Below the pieces are notes generated by a model. That model was not told the DNA's origin. It made no database searches and was given only the letters and a program-made list of their open reading frames with translations. A stretch of DNA of 64,000 nt from JAJTFA01 sp051715425 (GTDB lineage Bacteria; Bacteroidota; Bacteroidia; UKL13-3): positions 1-64,000 of the forward strand of contig JBPXJS010000042.1 of NCBI GenBank assembly GCA_051715425.1, read 5' to 3'. A program made the translations under genes and the position numbers. Positions 49,201 to 56,714 of this stretch are shown here, piece by piece; position 1 is the first letter of the stretch; the number at the start of each line of letters is the position of its first letter.

Positions 49201-49931
49201 GAGGCTTTAACCGTGCAGCCAGTTATGTAGCAAGGCACAACGGAACTACCTGGATGGGCAATACGGCATCAGCAGCTATAGGAACAAATCCATACACCCA
49301 AACCCGCACAGGTATCACCTCCTTCTCACCATTTGGAGTGGGTAGCGGAGGAGTATTACCTGTTGAGTTATTAAGCTTTAATGCAGTGAAACAAAACAGA
49401 GCTGCCTTGCTTGTATGGGAAACAGCATCTGAGTTAAACAACGACAGGTTTGAAATAGAACGCTCAACCGATGGAAGAATGTTTACTCATATCCAAACGG
49501 TAAAAGGCCAGGGAACCACCAATAACAAATCGGCATATCAGTTGTTGGATGGAGAGGCTCAGGCATCAGCCAGCGCAGCAGGAGTGGATGTATTGTACTA
49601 CAGATTGCAACAGGTAGATATGGATGGCAGTATAACATACAGTGAAACCCGGATGGTGAATATGAGCAACGGAGTGAAGTTTGCACAGGTTCAGCCAAAT
49701 CCATACAGCAGCAACGCCAGTGTTGTATTACAGGCAACAGCAGCAGGTAAAGCGGAGATAGTGATTACAGATATAAAAGGCAGTATCATCACCACACAAA
49801 GTGAAAACTTAAGTGAAGGGTACAATGAGATGGAGTTAAAGGGAATTAACAACCTGAAAGCCGGAATGTACTTTGTAACCATTAAGCAGGGTGATGAAGT
49901 GACTGTGTTGAAACTGACCCGCAAAAATTAA
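43215..49931 (+). CDS. 2238-aa T9SS-exported adhesin-like protein with duplicated beta-helix modules
   Basis: Signal region to about residue 42 (MMNDLYAQ). A jelly-roll-like domain 43-258, a second sandwich 260-405, a parallel beta-helix module 412-895 starting GNYNIGASGNYPTLTAA, a linker domain 895-1050, a second beta-helix module 1052-1560 starting GNINVGAGQTYTSLTNA, a PKD-like domain about 1568-1650, another sandwich to about 1735, a GTWIGSTSTAWNNTANW module to about 2045, an FN3-like LPVELLSFNA region, and a type A sorting domain (PNPYSSNASVVL...GMYFVTIKQGDE) at 2165-2238. Function: probably surface adhesion or polysaccharide contact. An efficient terminator follows. Confidence 0.88.
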   Translation: MITTITQHMPDLQIRNYAQWLTKTALILTIWSVCMMNDLYAQNMGYSFTSSSGTYTPITGGTVHSSGGAMDDATFSITLPFTFTFNGTAYTQVYVSENGYLSFGATNPGTTTRSALSSTNTGFEVATSFSADLQGINASSELRSQVIGTAPNRTFVAQWTNLQFYLASGQSFNFQIQLDEANGVLINQVVRNVYGTVSNAGASSTAMVGLRGLNNTIYQNRTTTTAWASTTAGSSNGAACTISSTVFPASGLTYTWAPIPMSYTSSTTVQSSTAPVIPSSVNQQIIQVQIVAGGGTANPLTLTQLSLNTNGSTSAANIANTKVYYTGTTNTFSTTTQYGSTVTSPAATYTVTGSQALALGTNYFWVTYDIVASPTLGNVVDGECTQITVSSSNYAPTVTAPAGTRTISSPLSGNYNIGASGNYPTLTAAVTSLNSSGVSGPVTFTLTDANYSTAETFPIVINQFSGSSAVNTLTIKPASGLVTTITGSATSLITLNGADNIIIDGSAYGNNSRELNLINNNTGTSAVIFVSSLGIGLGSRNVTIQNCNIQGGSSTATGVLGIFAGGTTISTTGTGADNDKLSIINNSVSKAYFGIYCRGVASTGMNDTLIISNNSVGSNTASAVVLYSGIDVQNATLATINNNTIFNMTQPSGISTSSVAINLGGTLVTANVHSNVINGVRNPSSGGWGAYGINVLGTITTMNIYNNAISDISTMNYSSTSTTFNAFGIRITVAGTYRIYNNSIHLFGPVPNVGTTPHLSVCMLFIAGTSVDMRNNIFVNSQTGLAGAKSFAIYSTIANTAFATTSNYNNYFVSGANGVLGYISSANQTTLTAWKTIMGAQRDSVSLNVDPAFNSNTIIRPTAASPILNTGTPVAMTATDLLGVTRNATTPAMGAYEQGGEYIPPVITFTPLTNVFASSNRLLSAFANISDTSGSINTTAGTRPRLYFKKSTNANAYVGNTSADNGWKWVEATNTTSPFDFNMNFALLTGGSVTPGDQIQYFVLAQDMSATPNVTVVNNNFIRTVPSSVALTASSFPIYGYNTFNIVQLLSGNINVGAGQTYTSLTNAGGLFEMINNNAVSGNINVFVKSDLAETGAVALNQTIESGAGNYSITIQPDSSQTRTISGSFAGGLVRLNGADRIIFDGRYLGSGNFLTFQNLQSSGTTACIHIGSLGNNLGAVSNTVRNCNFVMPRTGVISVGVSSSGSTVSAFGSDNDSLSLLNNYVRSASIGFQVFGNIGFNHDAVTITGNVLDTMSRYGISVGSIRSFTIASNTVNNIFGTTGITLYGIVGADVTNGTVSQNTITNVQSLNQNAWGIYLGSNDSSIAISRNNISRILHSGTSGWGGKGIGVNTGLANSNIELSNNFINNISGDGLNTIGSNAIVGILIAGNTGGVRVNHNTVYLYGSISRVAATNDVSAAFAVSSSTTSNLDVRNNIFRNAIVNTTGVQKSYAIYHAGTNISQFSNLAYNNYLAEGPEAVMGYLNAADIANMGAWKTATVSDSLSQNRVVNFIDSSDLHLAGPSNGDLYLRAPRIASINVDYDNTIRAAVTYMGADAGSTSLAMVVDAGTDKTTCNGSGVGIGSPSIVTSGGISPYTYSWNPTASAVSNPTVSPVTNTTYVVTVTDTFGFSGTDTVNVTVNNLVAGNSATADQTICTSSTPAALTGSTPTGGNGSSYTYAWLSSTTSASAGFAAASGTNNTQNYTPGALTQNTWYKRRVSSGVCNADTSAAVAITVNAAGTWIGSTSTAWNNTANWSCPLVPTNTTNVTINSGAPNMPVIVDAQQCNNLTINTGATLTLNNTASRLGIFGTISNSGTFTNTSGTIALSGSSAQTLPAGTYNKLQVNNSAGVNTGGAVVLNDSLILTSGVITLGSNNLTMGNASYSSTGSASSYVRTNSTGRVLVNNVGTAGKTGSVIIPVGNTTYNGVVLTNTGTADTYTVWVIDSVTNTYTGSTPTGAKVTSNAVNRTWIINESVAGGSNATVSLVWSTGDELGGFNRAASYVARHNGTTWMGNTASAAIGTNPYTQTRTGITSFSPFGVGSGGVLPVELLSFNAVKQNRAALLVWETASELNNDRFEIERSTDGRMFTHIQTVKGQGTTNNKSAYQLLDGEAQASASAAGVDVLYYRLQQVDMDGSITYSETRMVNMSNGVKFAQVQPNPYSSNASVVLQATAAGKAEIVITDIKGSIITTQSENLSEGYNEMELKGINNLKAGMYFVTIKQGDEVTVLKLTRKN

Positions 49932-49953
49932 AACTGAATACCAATAAATAAAC

Positions 49954-49990
49954 AGAAAAGGCTGTCTCTTCAAATGAGACAGCCTTTTCT
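49954..49990. terminator. Bidirectional terminator after the 2238-aa gene
   Basis: AGAAAAGGCTGTCTC (49954-49968) pairs perfectly with GAGACAGCCTTTTCT (49976-49990), a 15-bp stem with 7-nt loop. A- and T-runs lie inside the stem, suiting both strands; the converging gene at 50005 ends just beyond. Confidence 0.9.
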
Positions 49991-50004
49991 GTTCCTATCA
50001 ATGC

Positions 50005-50496
50005 TTATTTATTTTTCTGACTGAGCATACGCACGTAAGTGCTGTAAAATAAACTAAGTTCTTTTTTGGTAAAGTTACACTGGTTGCTGATGGTAGATTT
50101 TTCCCTGCACTGGCAACCAATAATCCGGCCATTTTCTTTAAATGCATTACAGGAATTGCAGGCTGCCGAAGCACAGGTAACATGCCCCATACCCTTTACA
50201 GCATAATATGTTCTGGTAACAATATCGTATTGCAGCGCTACGGCAATCATTTTATAATAGTTCTTATAAGTTCCTTCCCCAATCAGGTAATGAAACTGGT
50301 TTTCAGAAACAATAAACAGTTTGTTAATGGTAGTGCCATCAGCAAGGGTGGCCTGCAGGCTCTTGCGCAATACGCTTGTATCTGCTGTAATCAGATAATC
50401 TGATTGTACAGCTTTACCAATTTCCAGTTTTGACTGAGCGAAACAGGTGTAAGAAAATAAGGAGAAGAAGACAATAGCTAGAGGAGTTTTAAACAT
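50005..50496 (-). CDS. Exported Cys-rich hypothetical protein
   Basis: 163 aa, signal peptide to about residue 20 (SYTCFAQS). The C-terminal half has eight or so cysteines (TCASAACNSCNAF, IGCQCREKS, NQCNF), spaced like metal- or cluster-binding or disulfide knots. Family not recognised. It follows the small lipoprotein gene by 4 bp and lies downstream of a VIT1-type metal transporter, so metal handling is possible. Confidence 0.65.
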   Translation of the reverse strand: MFKTPLAIVFFSLFSYTCFAQSKLEIGKAVQSDYLITADTSVLRKSLQATLADGTTINKLFIVSENQFHYLIGEGTYKNYYKMIAVALQYDIVTRTYYAVKGMGHVTCASAACNSCNAFKENGRIIGCQCREKSTISNQCNFTKKELSLFYSTYVRMLSQKNK

Positions 50497-50500
50497 TATT

Positions 50501-50653
50501 TTACCAGATTATATGGTATTGCTTTTCTGCCTGTGTGGTATCCTTATCCACGTTTACTTTGCTGCGAAACCAGTAACGTTGACCACAAGAGGAGTGAAGC
50601 AGCACCATGAAGCTGCAAATAAGTATTATTTTTAGAAGGATAGACTTTTTCAT
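50501..50653 (-). CDS. 50-aa lipoprotein
   Basis: From the ATG at 50653: basic start, hydrophobic core and lipobox HSSC (MKKSILLKIILICSFMVLL then HSSCG), followed by a 27-residue polar tail (GQRYWFRSKVNVDKDTT...). A start ten codons upstream (50683) would hide the signal. It sits 37 bp downstream of the VIT1 gene and 4 bp upstream of the Cys-rich protein gene. No family known. Confidence 0.55.
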   Translation of the reverse strand: MKKSILLKIILICSFMVLLHSSCGQRYWFRSKVNVDKDTTQAEKQYHIIW

Positions 50654-50690
50654 CGCAACAATAGTCAACAGGGTAATGTGCAACGTTGCA

Positions 50691-51374
50691 TTAATTAATC
50701 AGGTGGGCAACATAAAATGCAGACGCAGCGGCAATGGCACCAATAAAAGTAATGCGAAGCGCCCCAAAGAATGGTGGTTGACCAATTACTTTGCTTTTAA
50801 GAAACCCAAAAACAAACAGACACAAAGTGGTGATCACACAGGAATAAACTAATCCGGTATTGGCTGTATCAGTAAAAAAATAGGACGCAAGAGGTACTAT
50901 TCCACCGGCTATATAAGAAAAGCCTATGGTTAATGCACTTTGACGTGCGCGATTAATATCAGGTTTTTCCAGTCCAAGTTCAAAACGCATCATAAAGTTT
51001 ACCCACTTGTCTTTGTCTTTTGCCAATTCCTCTACAATCAGTTCAGTGGATTGCTTACTCAAACCGTATTCTTCAAACACTTCCCGTACTTCCTGTTTTT
51101 CGCGCTCGGGAAAAACCTCCACCTCATCATATTCCCTTTTCAGTTCAGAGTCGTAATGTTCTATTTCTGTTTTACCGGCAAGGTATCCGCCTAATCCCAT
51201 GGCAATAGATCCGGCAACAATTTCGGCCATACCTGCAGTGATAATGATATCATTGTTTTGAATAGCACCACTAAGGCCAGCAGCAAGGGCAAAAGGTACC
51301 GTAAGCCCGTCACTCATACCTATCACAATGTCTCTTACAGTAGCAGATCCTTCAAAATGTTTTTCCTCATGCAT
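50691..51374 (-). CDS. VIT1/CCC1-family Fe(II)/Mn(II) transporter
   Basis: 227 aa. VRDIVIGMSDGLTVPFALAAGLSG, AEIVAGSIAMGLGGYLAGKTE, then a cytoplasmic helical arm rich in Glu (EHYDSELKREYDEVEVFPEREKQ-type) and three C-terminal membrane segments match the VIT family. Plant and yeast members load Fe or Mn into vacuoles; bacterial ones likely export these metals. Full length and all expected segments present. It may form an operon with the two small genes downstream. Confidence 0.93.
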   Translation of the reverse strand: MHEEKHFEGSATVRDIVIGMSDGLTVPFALAAGLSGAIQNNDIIITAGMAEIVAGSIAMGLGGYLAGKTEIEHYDSELKREYDEVEVFPEREKQEVREVFEEYGLSKQSTELIVEELAKDKDKWVNFMMRFELGLEKPDINRARQSALTIGFSYIAGGIVPLASYFFTDTANTGLVYSCVITTLCLFVFGFLKSKVIGQPPFFGALRITFIGAIAAASAFYVAHLIN

Positions 51375-51394
51375 GAGTAGGCAATTAGCAGTAG

Positions 51395-52411
51395 TTATTT
51401 TTTCAGGTCGAGATATAGAAATACCGGAAGGTGATCACTATACCCTCCGATATATTTTTTTCCTGCATAAGTGCGTTTTGGAGATCCTTTAAATTTCTGA
51501 TCTGTTTCCAGCATCCATGGTTGCTTAAACATATCGGCCGATTCTTTTCTGAAAATGTATTTCTGATTCCCGATTACCAATCCATTGCTCAAAATAATCT
51601 GATCGAGCATGCTCCATTTTCCTCGGTACATATGTGATCCTAAACCTGCCTGCTGAATTTCAACCATTGGGTTATACAGGTTGCCACCATAAAGGTTATA
51701 CATACTTTCCTTTGCACGCAGCACTGAATCCATGCTGGCATCCGAAGGCTCGTCATTAAAATCTCCCATGAGAATGATGTTTTGATTGGGATTTTTTTCG
51801 AGTATGGTATCTATCATATTTCTGAGAAGAGATGCTACGAAAATTCTTTTGGGTCTTGATTCTGCTTCGCCACCAAGGCGTGATGGAAAATGATTAACAA
51901 AAATAACCAGTTGGTCTTTGTTTTTGGTTTCGAGTTTTACATATAAAATATCTCTTGTTTTAAAATCCGCATCATCAGGCATATTCACCGGTATAGCAGC
52001 AGCGTTTAATACTTTAAACTGATTTCCCTTATATAACAGCGCATTGTCAATACTTCTTTTATCGGGACCCTCAAAGTGGATGAATTTGTATTTTTCGCCC
52101 TTAATATTTTGGTGAAGGGTAAGATCTGTCAGTACCTGTGCATTTTCAACCTCGCACATGCCTAAAATTTCCGGAGCTTGTCCTTCATTCATGGCAGCAA
52201 TTACAGCGCTCATATTGGCAAGCTTGGTTTTGTATTTTTCTGTATTCCATTCTTTTTCTGCACCTGGCAAAAACTCATTATCATCTTTTAGCGGATCATC
52301 AATCGTATCAAACAAATTTTCCTGGTTATAAAAAGCAATACAAATACCCTTTTGTGCGTGGGCAAATTGAACTCCGGCAATAAATAGGAATAACAGCGTC
52401 AGTTTTTTCAT
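51395..52411 (-). CDS. Endonuclease/exonuclease/phosphatase family protein, exported
   Basis: 338 aa. Signal peptide to about residue 19 (GVQFAHAQ). EEP fold motifs: FYNQENLFD, MCEVENAQV (Glu ligand), VNHFPSRLGG (catalytic His), MGDFNDEPSD, and GGYSDHLPVFLYL (Asp-His). Likely a periplasmic or extracellular nuclease or phosphodiesterase that recovers phosphate. Single gene; divergent from the vWA gene with paired promoter boxes. Confidence 0.93.
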   Translation of the reverse strand: MKKLTLLFLFIAGVQFAHAQKGICIAFYNQENLFDTIDDPLKDDNEFLPGAEKEWNTEKYKTKLANMSAVIAAMNEGQAPEILGMCEVENAQVLTDLTLHQNIKGEKYKFIHFEGPDKRSIDNALLYKGNQFKVLNAAAIPVNMPDDADFKTRDILYVKLETKNKDQLVIFVNHFPSRLGGEAESRPKRIFVASLLRNMIDTILEKNPNQNIILMGDFNDEPSDASMDSVLRAKESMYNLYGGNLYNPMVEIQQAGLGSHMYRGKWSMLDQIILSNGLVIGNQKYIFRKESADMFKQPWMLETDQKFKGSPKRTYAGKKYIGGYSDHLPVFLYLDLKK

Positions 52412-52439
52412 GTTGGTAATATCAATAAAATTCAGGATT

Positions 52440-52513
52440 CAAACATACAATATTTGTGTAAAGGTAAAATGAAATATTCGGAGCTTTTATAAACTCTTTT
52501 TCTCCTATATTTG
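52440..52513. promoter_or_regulatory. Divergent promoter boxes between the EEP and vWA genes
   Basis: Minus strand: TATGTTTG at 52440-52447 (predicted start 52437, 26-nt leader to 52411). Plus strand: TATATTTG at 52506-52513 (predicted start about 52516, 8-nt leader to 52524). Both are exact TAnnTTTG matches. -33 boxes are weak. Confidence 0.55.
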
Positions 52514-52523
52514 TTTACTGCGT

Positions 52524-53618
52524 ATGATAGGTTTCGGATTTACAAAATATATACCACAGGCTGAGGGAAATAAGTTTGATGAATTACTTAAACTGTTTCT
52601 TCAGCTGCTGCAATATACCAACGGTAATGTGGCCGAGGCACTGGAATGGATGAATCAGATTGATCACCAGTATCAGTTTACCAATAATCAATACGGTTTA
52701 GGTGATTTTGTAGAAGACCTGAAAAAGAACGGTTATATCAATGAAGATCCTTTTGACGGCACATTTATGCCATCATCAAAAGCAAATGCAGATATACGTA
52801 AAACCTCCCTTGATGAAATTTTCGGGAAGCTGAAAAAAACACCCCAGGGCAATCATAAAAGTGTGCATACCGGCACCGGTGATGAAATAAGTGCCGATAC
52901 AAAAAGATACCATTTTGGCGATCAGCTTGATCAGATAGATTTAACCGCTTCTCTTCATAACGCTCAGGTTAATCACGGAATTGATGTGTTTAAATTAACA
53001 GAGGATGATCTGGAAATACGTGAACGTGAACACAAGAGCCAAACATCTACTGTTTTAATGATTGATATTTCCCATTCTATGATACTATATGGGGAGGATC
53101 GCATCACACCGGCAAAAAAGGTAGCCATGGCATTAGCAGAATTGATTCGGACAAGGTACCCAAAAGATACGCTGGATATTATTGTTTTTGGAAATGATGC
53201 ATGGCCTATTGAATTAAAAGACCTGGCTTATCTTCAGGTAGGGCCTTACCATACCAACACATACGCAGGCCTGGAACTGGCTATGGATATGCTTCGTAAA
53301 CGGAAGAATCCCAATAAGCAAATTTTTATGATTACCGATGGAAAACCAACCTGTTTAAAGGAAGGCAACCGGTATTATAAAAACAGTTTTGGCCTCGACA
53401 GAAAAATTATCAATAAAACGTTAACCATGGCTGCACAGTGCAGAAGACTTGGTATCCCAATCACAACCTTTATGATTGCCTCAGACCCATACCTGCAGCA
53501 ATTTGTTAAAGAGTTTACTAAAACCAATAATGGAAAGGCTTTCTACAGTTCGCTTAACGGACTGGGGGAGTTTATTTTTGAAGATTACGAACGCAACAGA
53601 AGAAAAAAAGTAAAATGA
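52524..53618 (+). CDS. von Willebrand factor A domain protein, cytoplasmic
   Basis: 364 aa, no signal. The first 170 residues are helical, with EALEWMNQIDHQYQ and FVEDLKKNGYI; the vWA domain starts near 175 with MIDISHSMILYG (MIDAS DxSxS), TNTYAGLELAMDML and MITDGKPTCL. It resembles the YehP/CoxE-like chelatase-linked vWA group, usually partnered with a MoxR/AAA ATPase, but none is next to it here. Overlaps the TlpA-like gene by 4 bp. Confidence 0.87.
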   Translation: MIGFGFTKYIPQAEGNKFDELLKLFLQLLQYTNGNVAEALEWMNQIDHQYQFTNNQYGLGDFVEDLKKNGYINEDPFDGTFMPSSKANADIRKTSLDEIFGKLKKTPQGNHKSVHTGTGDEISADTKRYHFGDQLDQIDLTASLHNAQVNHGIDVFKLTEDDLEIREREHKSQTSTVLMIDISHSMILYGEDRITPAKKVAMALAELIRTRYPKDTLDIIVFGNDAWPIELKDLAYLQVGPYHTNTYAGLELAMDMLRKRKNPNKQIFMITDGKPTCLKEGNRYYKNSFGLDRKIINKTLTMAAQCRRLGIPITTFMIASDPYLQQFVKEFTKTNNGKAFYSSLNGLGEFIFEDYERNRRKKVK

Positions 53619-54094
53619 AATATTTGTTCTTATTGATTCTTACTACAGGTTTTTTACAAGCTACTCCTCAATCAATTCCGCTTGTAAATAAAGCATGGAT
53701 TGAAGCGGTGAGAAACAATAAACAGAATGATACCTTGTACGTCATCAATTTTTGGGCAACCTGGTGTAAACCATGTGTAGAAGAACTTCCCGGTTTTGAG
53801 AAAATTAATGCAGCATATGCCGGAAACAAAGTAAAGGTGATATTGGTGAGTAATGATATGAAAAAAGAATTGACAGGCCGCTTACCCAAATTTATAAATG
53901 ATAAAAAAATACAGGCTCAGGTGGTATTTATGAATGAAACAAACCCAAATGATTGGATAGAGCTGGTAAATAAAACATGGAGTGGAGCCATACCAGCTAC
54001 CTGGTTTGTGCGTGGGGCCTCTGCCAAAGAATATTTTCATGAGGGTGAACTTACCTACGATGAATTGAAAAACGTAATATCAACATTTAAATAA
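53615..54094 (+). CDS. TlpA-like thioredoxin-fold protein
   Basis: 159 aa with an N-terminal signal (FLLILTTGFLQATPQ). Thioredoxin fold with active site FWATWCKPCVEELPGF and cis-Pro region GAIPATWFV. Periplasmic disulfide reductase of the TlpA/ResA type. Coupled by 4-bp overlap to the vWA gene and 1 bp from the next thioredoxin-fold gene. Confidence 0.9.
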   Translation: MKYLFLLILTTGFLQATPQSIPLVNKAWIEAVRNNKQNDTLYVINFWATWCKPCVEELPGFEKINAAYAGNKVKVILVSNDMKKELTGRLPKFINDKKIQAQVVFMNETNPNDWIELVNKTWSGAIPATWFVRGASAKEYFHEGELTYDELKNVISTFK

Positions 54095-54095
54095 T

Positions 54096-54710
54096 ATGAA
54101 AAAGGCTACACTGTTTTTATTGTCACTCCTATGTTTTACTGTATACTCATTTAAAACGGGTGATCAAACCGGCTATAAACCGGGTGATATAGCAAGGGAT
54201 TTTAGTTTGTTAAACGTTGACGGACGTAAGGTTGCCCTTAGTGATTACAAAAAGGCCAAAGGATTTATAGTGGTATTTACCTGCAACCATTGCCCTTTTT
54301 CTCAGGCTTATGAGCAACGGATTATTGATTTGCATCATAAGTTCGAATCTCAAGGTTATCCGGTTGTGGCAATTAATCCCAACGACAAAAACAGGGAACC
54401 GGAGGATTCTTATGAAAATATGCAGAAGGTGGCTAAAGAAAAAAAATATCCATTTGCTTATTTGTATGATGAGACACAGGAAATAGCCAAAACATACGGA
54501 GCCACGCGCACCCCGCATATTTATTTGCTCAGAAAAACAAAAAAAGGAAATGTGGTGGAGTATATAGGCGCCATTGATGATAATTACGAAGAGGCTGCCG
54601 CAGTAAAAGAAAAATATGTTGAAACTGCCATTGCGGAACTATTGGCCAACAAACCAATTACTAAAATCCAAACCAAAGCCATTGGTTGTGGAATTAAATG
54701 GAAGAAATAG
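54096..54710 (+). CDS. Thioredoxin-family protein with CNHC active site
   Basis: 204 aa, signal peptide (FLLSLLCFTVYSFKTG). Peroxiredoxin/TlpA fold with FVVFTCNHCPFSQAYEQR, so a CxxC redox motif in the reading CNHC, then NPNDKNREPEDS and GATRTPHIYLL. This alkyl-hydroperoxide-reductase-like group is common in Bacteroidota; partner unknown. Overlaps the converging HAD gene by 17 bp. Confidence 0.87.
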   Translation: MKKATLFLLSLLCFTVYSFKTGDQTGYKPGDIARDFSLLNVDGRKVALSDYKKAKGFIVVFTCNHCPFSQAYEQRIIDLHHKFESQGYPVVAINPNDKNREPEDSYENMQKVAKEKKYPFAYLYDETQEIAKTYGATRTPHIYLLRKTKKGNVVEYIGAIDDNYEEAAAVKEKYVETAIAELLANKPITKIQTKAIGCGIKWKK

Positions 54711-55356
54711 AAAAAGATTCCAGAGAATTTAATTGTTGATCTGCAATAATAAATCTGGGGTCGTTTTGGGTAGCTTCTTCAGGTACCGCAATACAATACA
54801 TTCGGGCTGCTTTTGCCGCCAGCACCCCGTTTATTGAATCTTCAAACACCATACATTCCCCTGGTTGAACACCCAGTTTTTTTGCCGTGGAGAGAAATAT
54901 GCCCGGATGGGGTTTGCCATAAGGTTCAAATTCTGCTGACCAAAGCACATCAAAATACGGCCGTATCTTTAGTTTCTCTGCCACCGCTTCAATTAATACC
55001 ATAGAAGAGGACGAAGCAATAGCCATTTTTATTCCCGATGTCTTACCCTGTTCCAAAACTTTAATCACCCCGGGCATGGCGTCTGCATGGTTTATAATAA
55101 GGGATTTTACGGTTTGTAAAATAAGTTCTTCGGTGGCTTTAAAATCAGCATCGGGCCAGGGTTGGTAATTGTACCAGTGTTGCACCACTTCACTTAGCCG
55201 AAATCCCATCACCTGTCTCAGCAGATCGTCTGTAAGCGCAAGGCCGTAAGAACCGAACACTTGTTTCTCTGCTATTTTCCAATAAGGCTCTGAATCTATA
55301 AGAAGGCCATCCATGTCAAAAATAATGGCTTTGAATTGTTTTTTTTGTACATTCAC
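54694..55356 (-). CDS. HAD-family sugar-phosphate phosphatase (HxpB/YniC-like)
   Basis: 220 aa from a GTG at 55356. Motif I IFDMDGLLIDSEPYW, motif II ASSSS, Lys in GKPHPG, motif IV VFEDSINGV. The LLIDSEPxW start is typical of YniC/HxpB and beta-phosphoglucomutase-like enzymes, which dephosphorylate sugar or polyol phosphates. The divergent lipoprotein gene starts only 3 bp away, so the promoters must overlap the coding starts. Confidence 0.9.
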   Translation of the reverse strand: MNVQKKQFKAIIFDMDGLLIDSEPYWKIAEKQVFGSYGLALTDDLLRQVMGFRLSEVVQHWYNYQPWPDADFKATEELILQTVKSLIINHADAMPGVIKVLEQGKTSGIKMAIASSSSMVLIEAVAEKLKIRPYFDVLWSAEFEPYGKPHPGIFLSTAKKLGVQPGECMVFEDSINGVLAAKAARMYCIAVPEEATQNDPRFIIADQQLNSLESFSISSI

Positions 55357-55359
55357 GGT

Positions 55360-56073
55360 ATGCGAAAGTACTTACTTTTTATATTACTTTCAGGAAGCTT
55401 GCCGTTTATACTCCAATCCTGCGGGGGAGGTGGTGATATGGGAGGTAGCAGCAGTTATTACGATGACTGTGAATATTACGGTTGCAAAAAGGCTCAATTG
55501 GGCACTATACGATTATTGGATTCAAGCAGGGCATGGCTTGGTGATAGTACATTAACTTTTATTACATTGGTAAATGACAGTGGCCTGTCTTTTGACTATA
55601 CATATAAAAAGGAAAAAATAACGGTTTTTGATATTCCTGTAAATTTAAGAACAGAAACGTGCAGCAACGGAAGAACCAGAAAGTGTAATGACGATTTGGA
55701 AATTGAACAGCAGGCTGATTTGCTTACTGGTAGCCTTCTTCCTTTAACCATCAGGGTGGTACGTCAGAAATACACTGTTGGTATGCCCACCACCGGAATT
55801 AAACGCGATTCGCTTCCCAAATTAAAAGATAAGCTTTTTATACAAATAAAGGATGCCACTTTCGATTTGCCTGTTTCCGCAGATACCATACCCCCGGGTG
55901 TAACTTTTTATCCGGTTCTCACCTTAAATGGGATAAACTACAACAACGTCTATCAATGTGATAATAATGCTTCTCCAACCGGAGTACTCAAGGTGAAGGG
56001 GATTTACCACTCTTTAAAATCAGGCTTTCTTGGGTATTATTTGTCAAATGGCGAAAGATGGTTAAGAAAATAA
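55360..56073 (+). CDS. Lipoprotein, hypothetical
   Basis: 237 aa from the ATG at 55360. Signal with lipobox LQSC followed by a Gly/Ser tether (GGGGDMGGSSS), then a beta-rich domain with paired Cys (YDDCEYYGCKK, TCSNGRTRKCN). Probably outer-membrane or periplasmic. Family not recognised. Overlaps the next lipoprotein gene by 16 bp. Its upstream in-frame start at 55336 would overlap the HAD gene and is less likely. Confidence 0.7.
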   Translation: MRKYLLFILLSGSLPFILQSCGGGGDMGGSSSYYDDCEYYGCKKAQLGTIRLLDSSRAWLGDSTLTFITLVNDSGLSFDYTYKKEKITVFDIPVNLRTETCSNGRTRKCNDDLEIEQQADLLTGSLLPLTIRVVRQKYTVGMPTTGIKRDSLPKLKDKLFIQIKDATFDLPVSADTIPPGVTFYPVLTLNGINYNNVYQCDNNASPTGVLKVKGIYHSLKSGFLGYYLSNGERWLRK

Positions 56074-56714
56074 TCGGTTTGTTTTTTTGTGCTGCTCTGT
56101 TTTTTGCATGTGAACCATGTCCAGATGGAGAAACATTATTTAAGGCAGCATTTCCTTCTGAGAATGAGGAAATGTTTTTGTCAGTACCGGCAAGGATGAC
56201 TGCCACTTCAGGTAGCGGCATGAGTGAAGTTTTTAATACTTCAACAGCTACTGCCGAAATAAATGTAGAGGATGATGGAGACGAGTGTATCGAAACAAAG
56301 GGAAAAGTCAGAGCTGTAACCTATAAATCCGAATTGTATAATTATCAGTTAACGCTTTCCCTTCAGCATGAGGAACAGAAATTGATGCTCAGGTTTTCTG
56401 ATGCACTTCAACCGGGTTATTACTATTCATCAAAAAACCTGATGTATGAGAAAAATTTGCTTAATGCCAATGATGAAGGTACGTATAAAAAATCGGATGG
56501 ATGGTACTGGGGGCCGTCTGTTTCTTCTCCCATGGTATTTCACCAAACATTTTTAAGCAATGGGAAATCATATAATCAGGTATATGAATTACCCCTTTAC
56601 CAAAATCCTGAAAAAAATCTGCTAAACATCAACCGTGTCTGGGTATCCAATAAAGAAGGGATTATCCAGTTTAGCACCACTGCAGGAGTTACCTGGTACT
56701 TGCCGGCTAAATAA
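56058..56714 (+). CDS. Lipoprotein, hypothetical
   Basis: 218 aa, signal with lipobox FFAC and a following Cys (CEPCPDG). The mature part is beta-rich (for example LQHEEQKLMLRFSDALQPGYYYS) with no family I know. Co-transcribed with the preceding lipoprotein. Its stop abuts the kdsA stop on the other strand with no spare base. Confidence 0.7.
   Translation: MVKKIIGLFFCAALFFACEPCPDGETLFKAAFPSENEEMFLSVPARMTATSGSGMSEVFNTSTATAEINVEDDGDECIETKGKVRAVTYKSELYNYQLTLSLQHEEQKLMLRFSDALQPGYYYSSKNLMYEKNLLNANDEGTYKKSDGWYWGPSVSSPMVFHQTFLSNGKSYNQVYELPLYQNPEKNLLNINRVWVSNKEGIIQFSTTAGVTWYLPAK

Noticed and set aside
52524..53618. Part of a ternary defence or chelatase system with an AAA ATPase
   Set aside because: No MoxR/AAA ATPase or other effector is adjacent; neighbours are thioredoxin-fold proteins.
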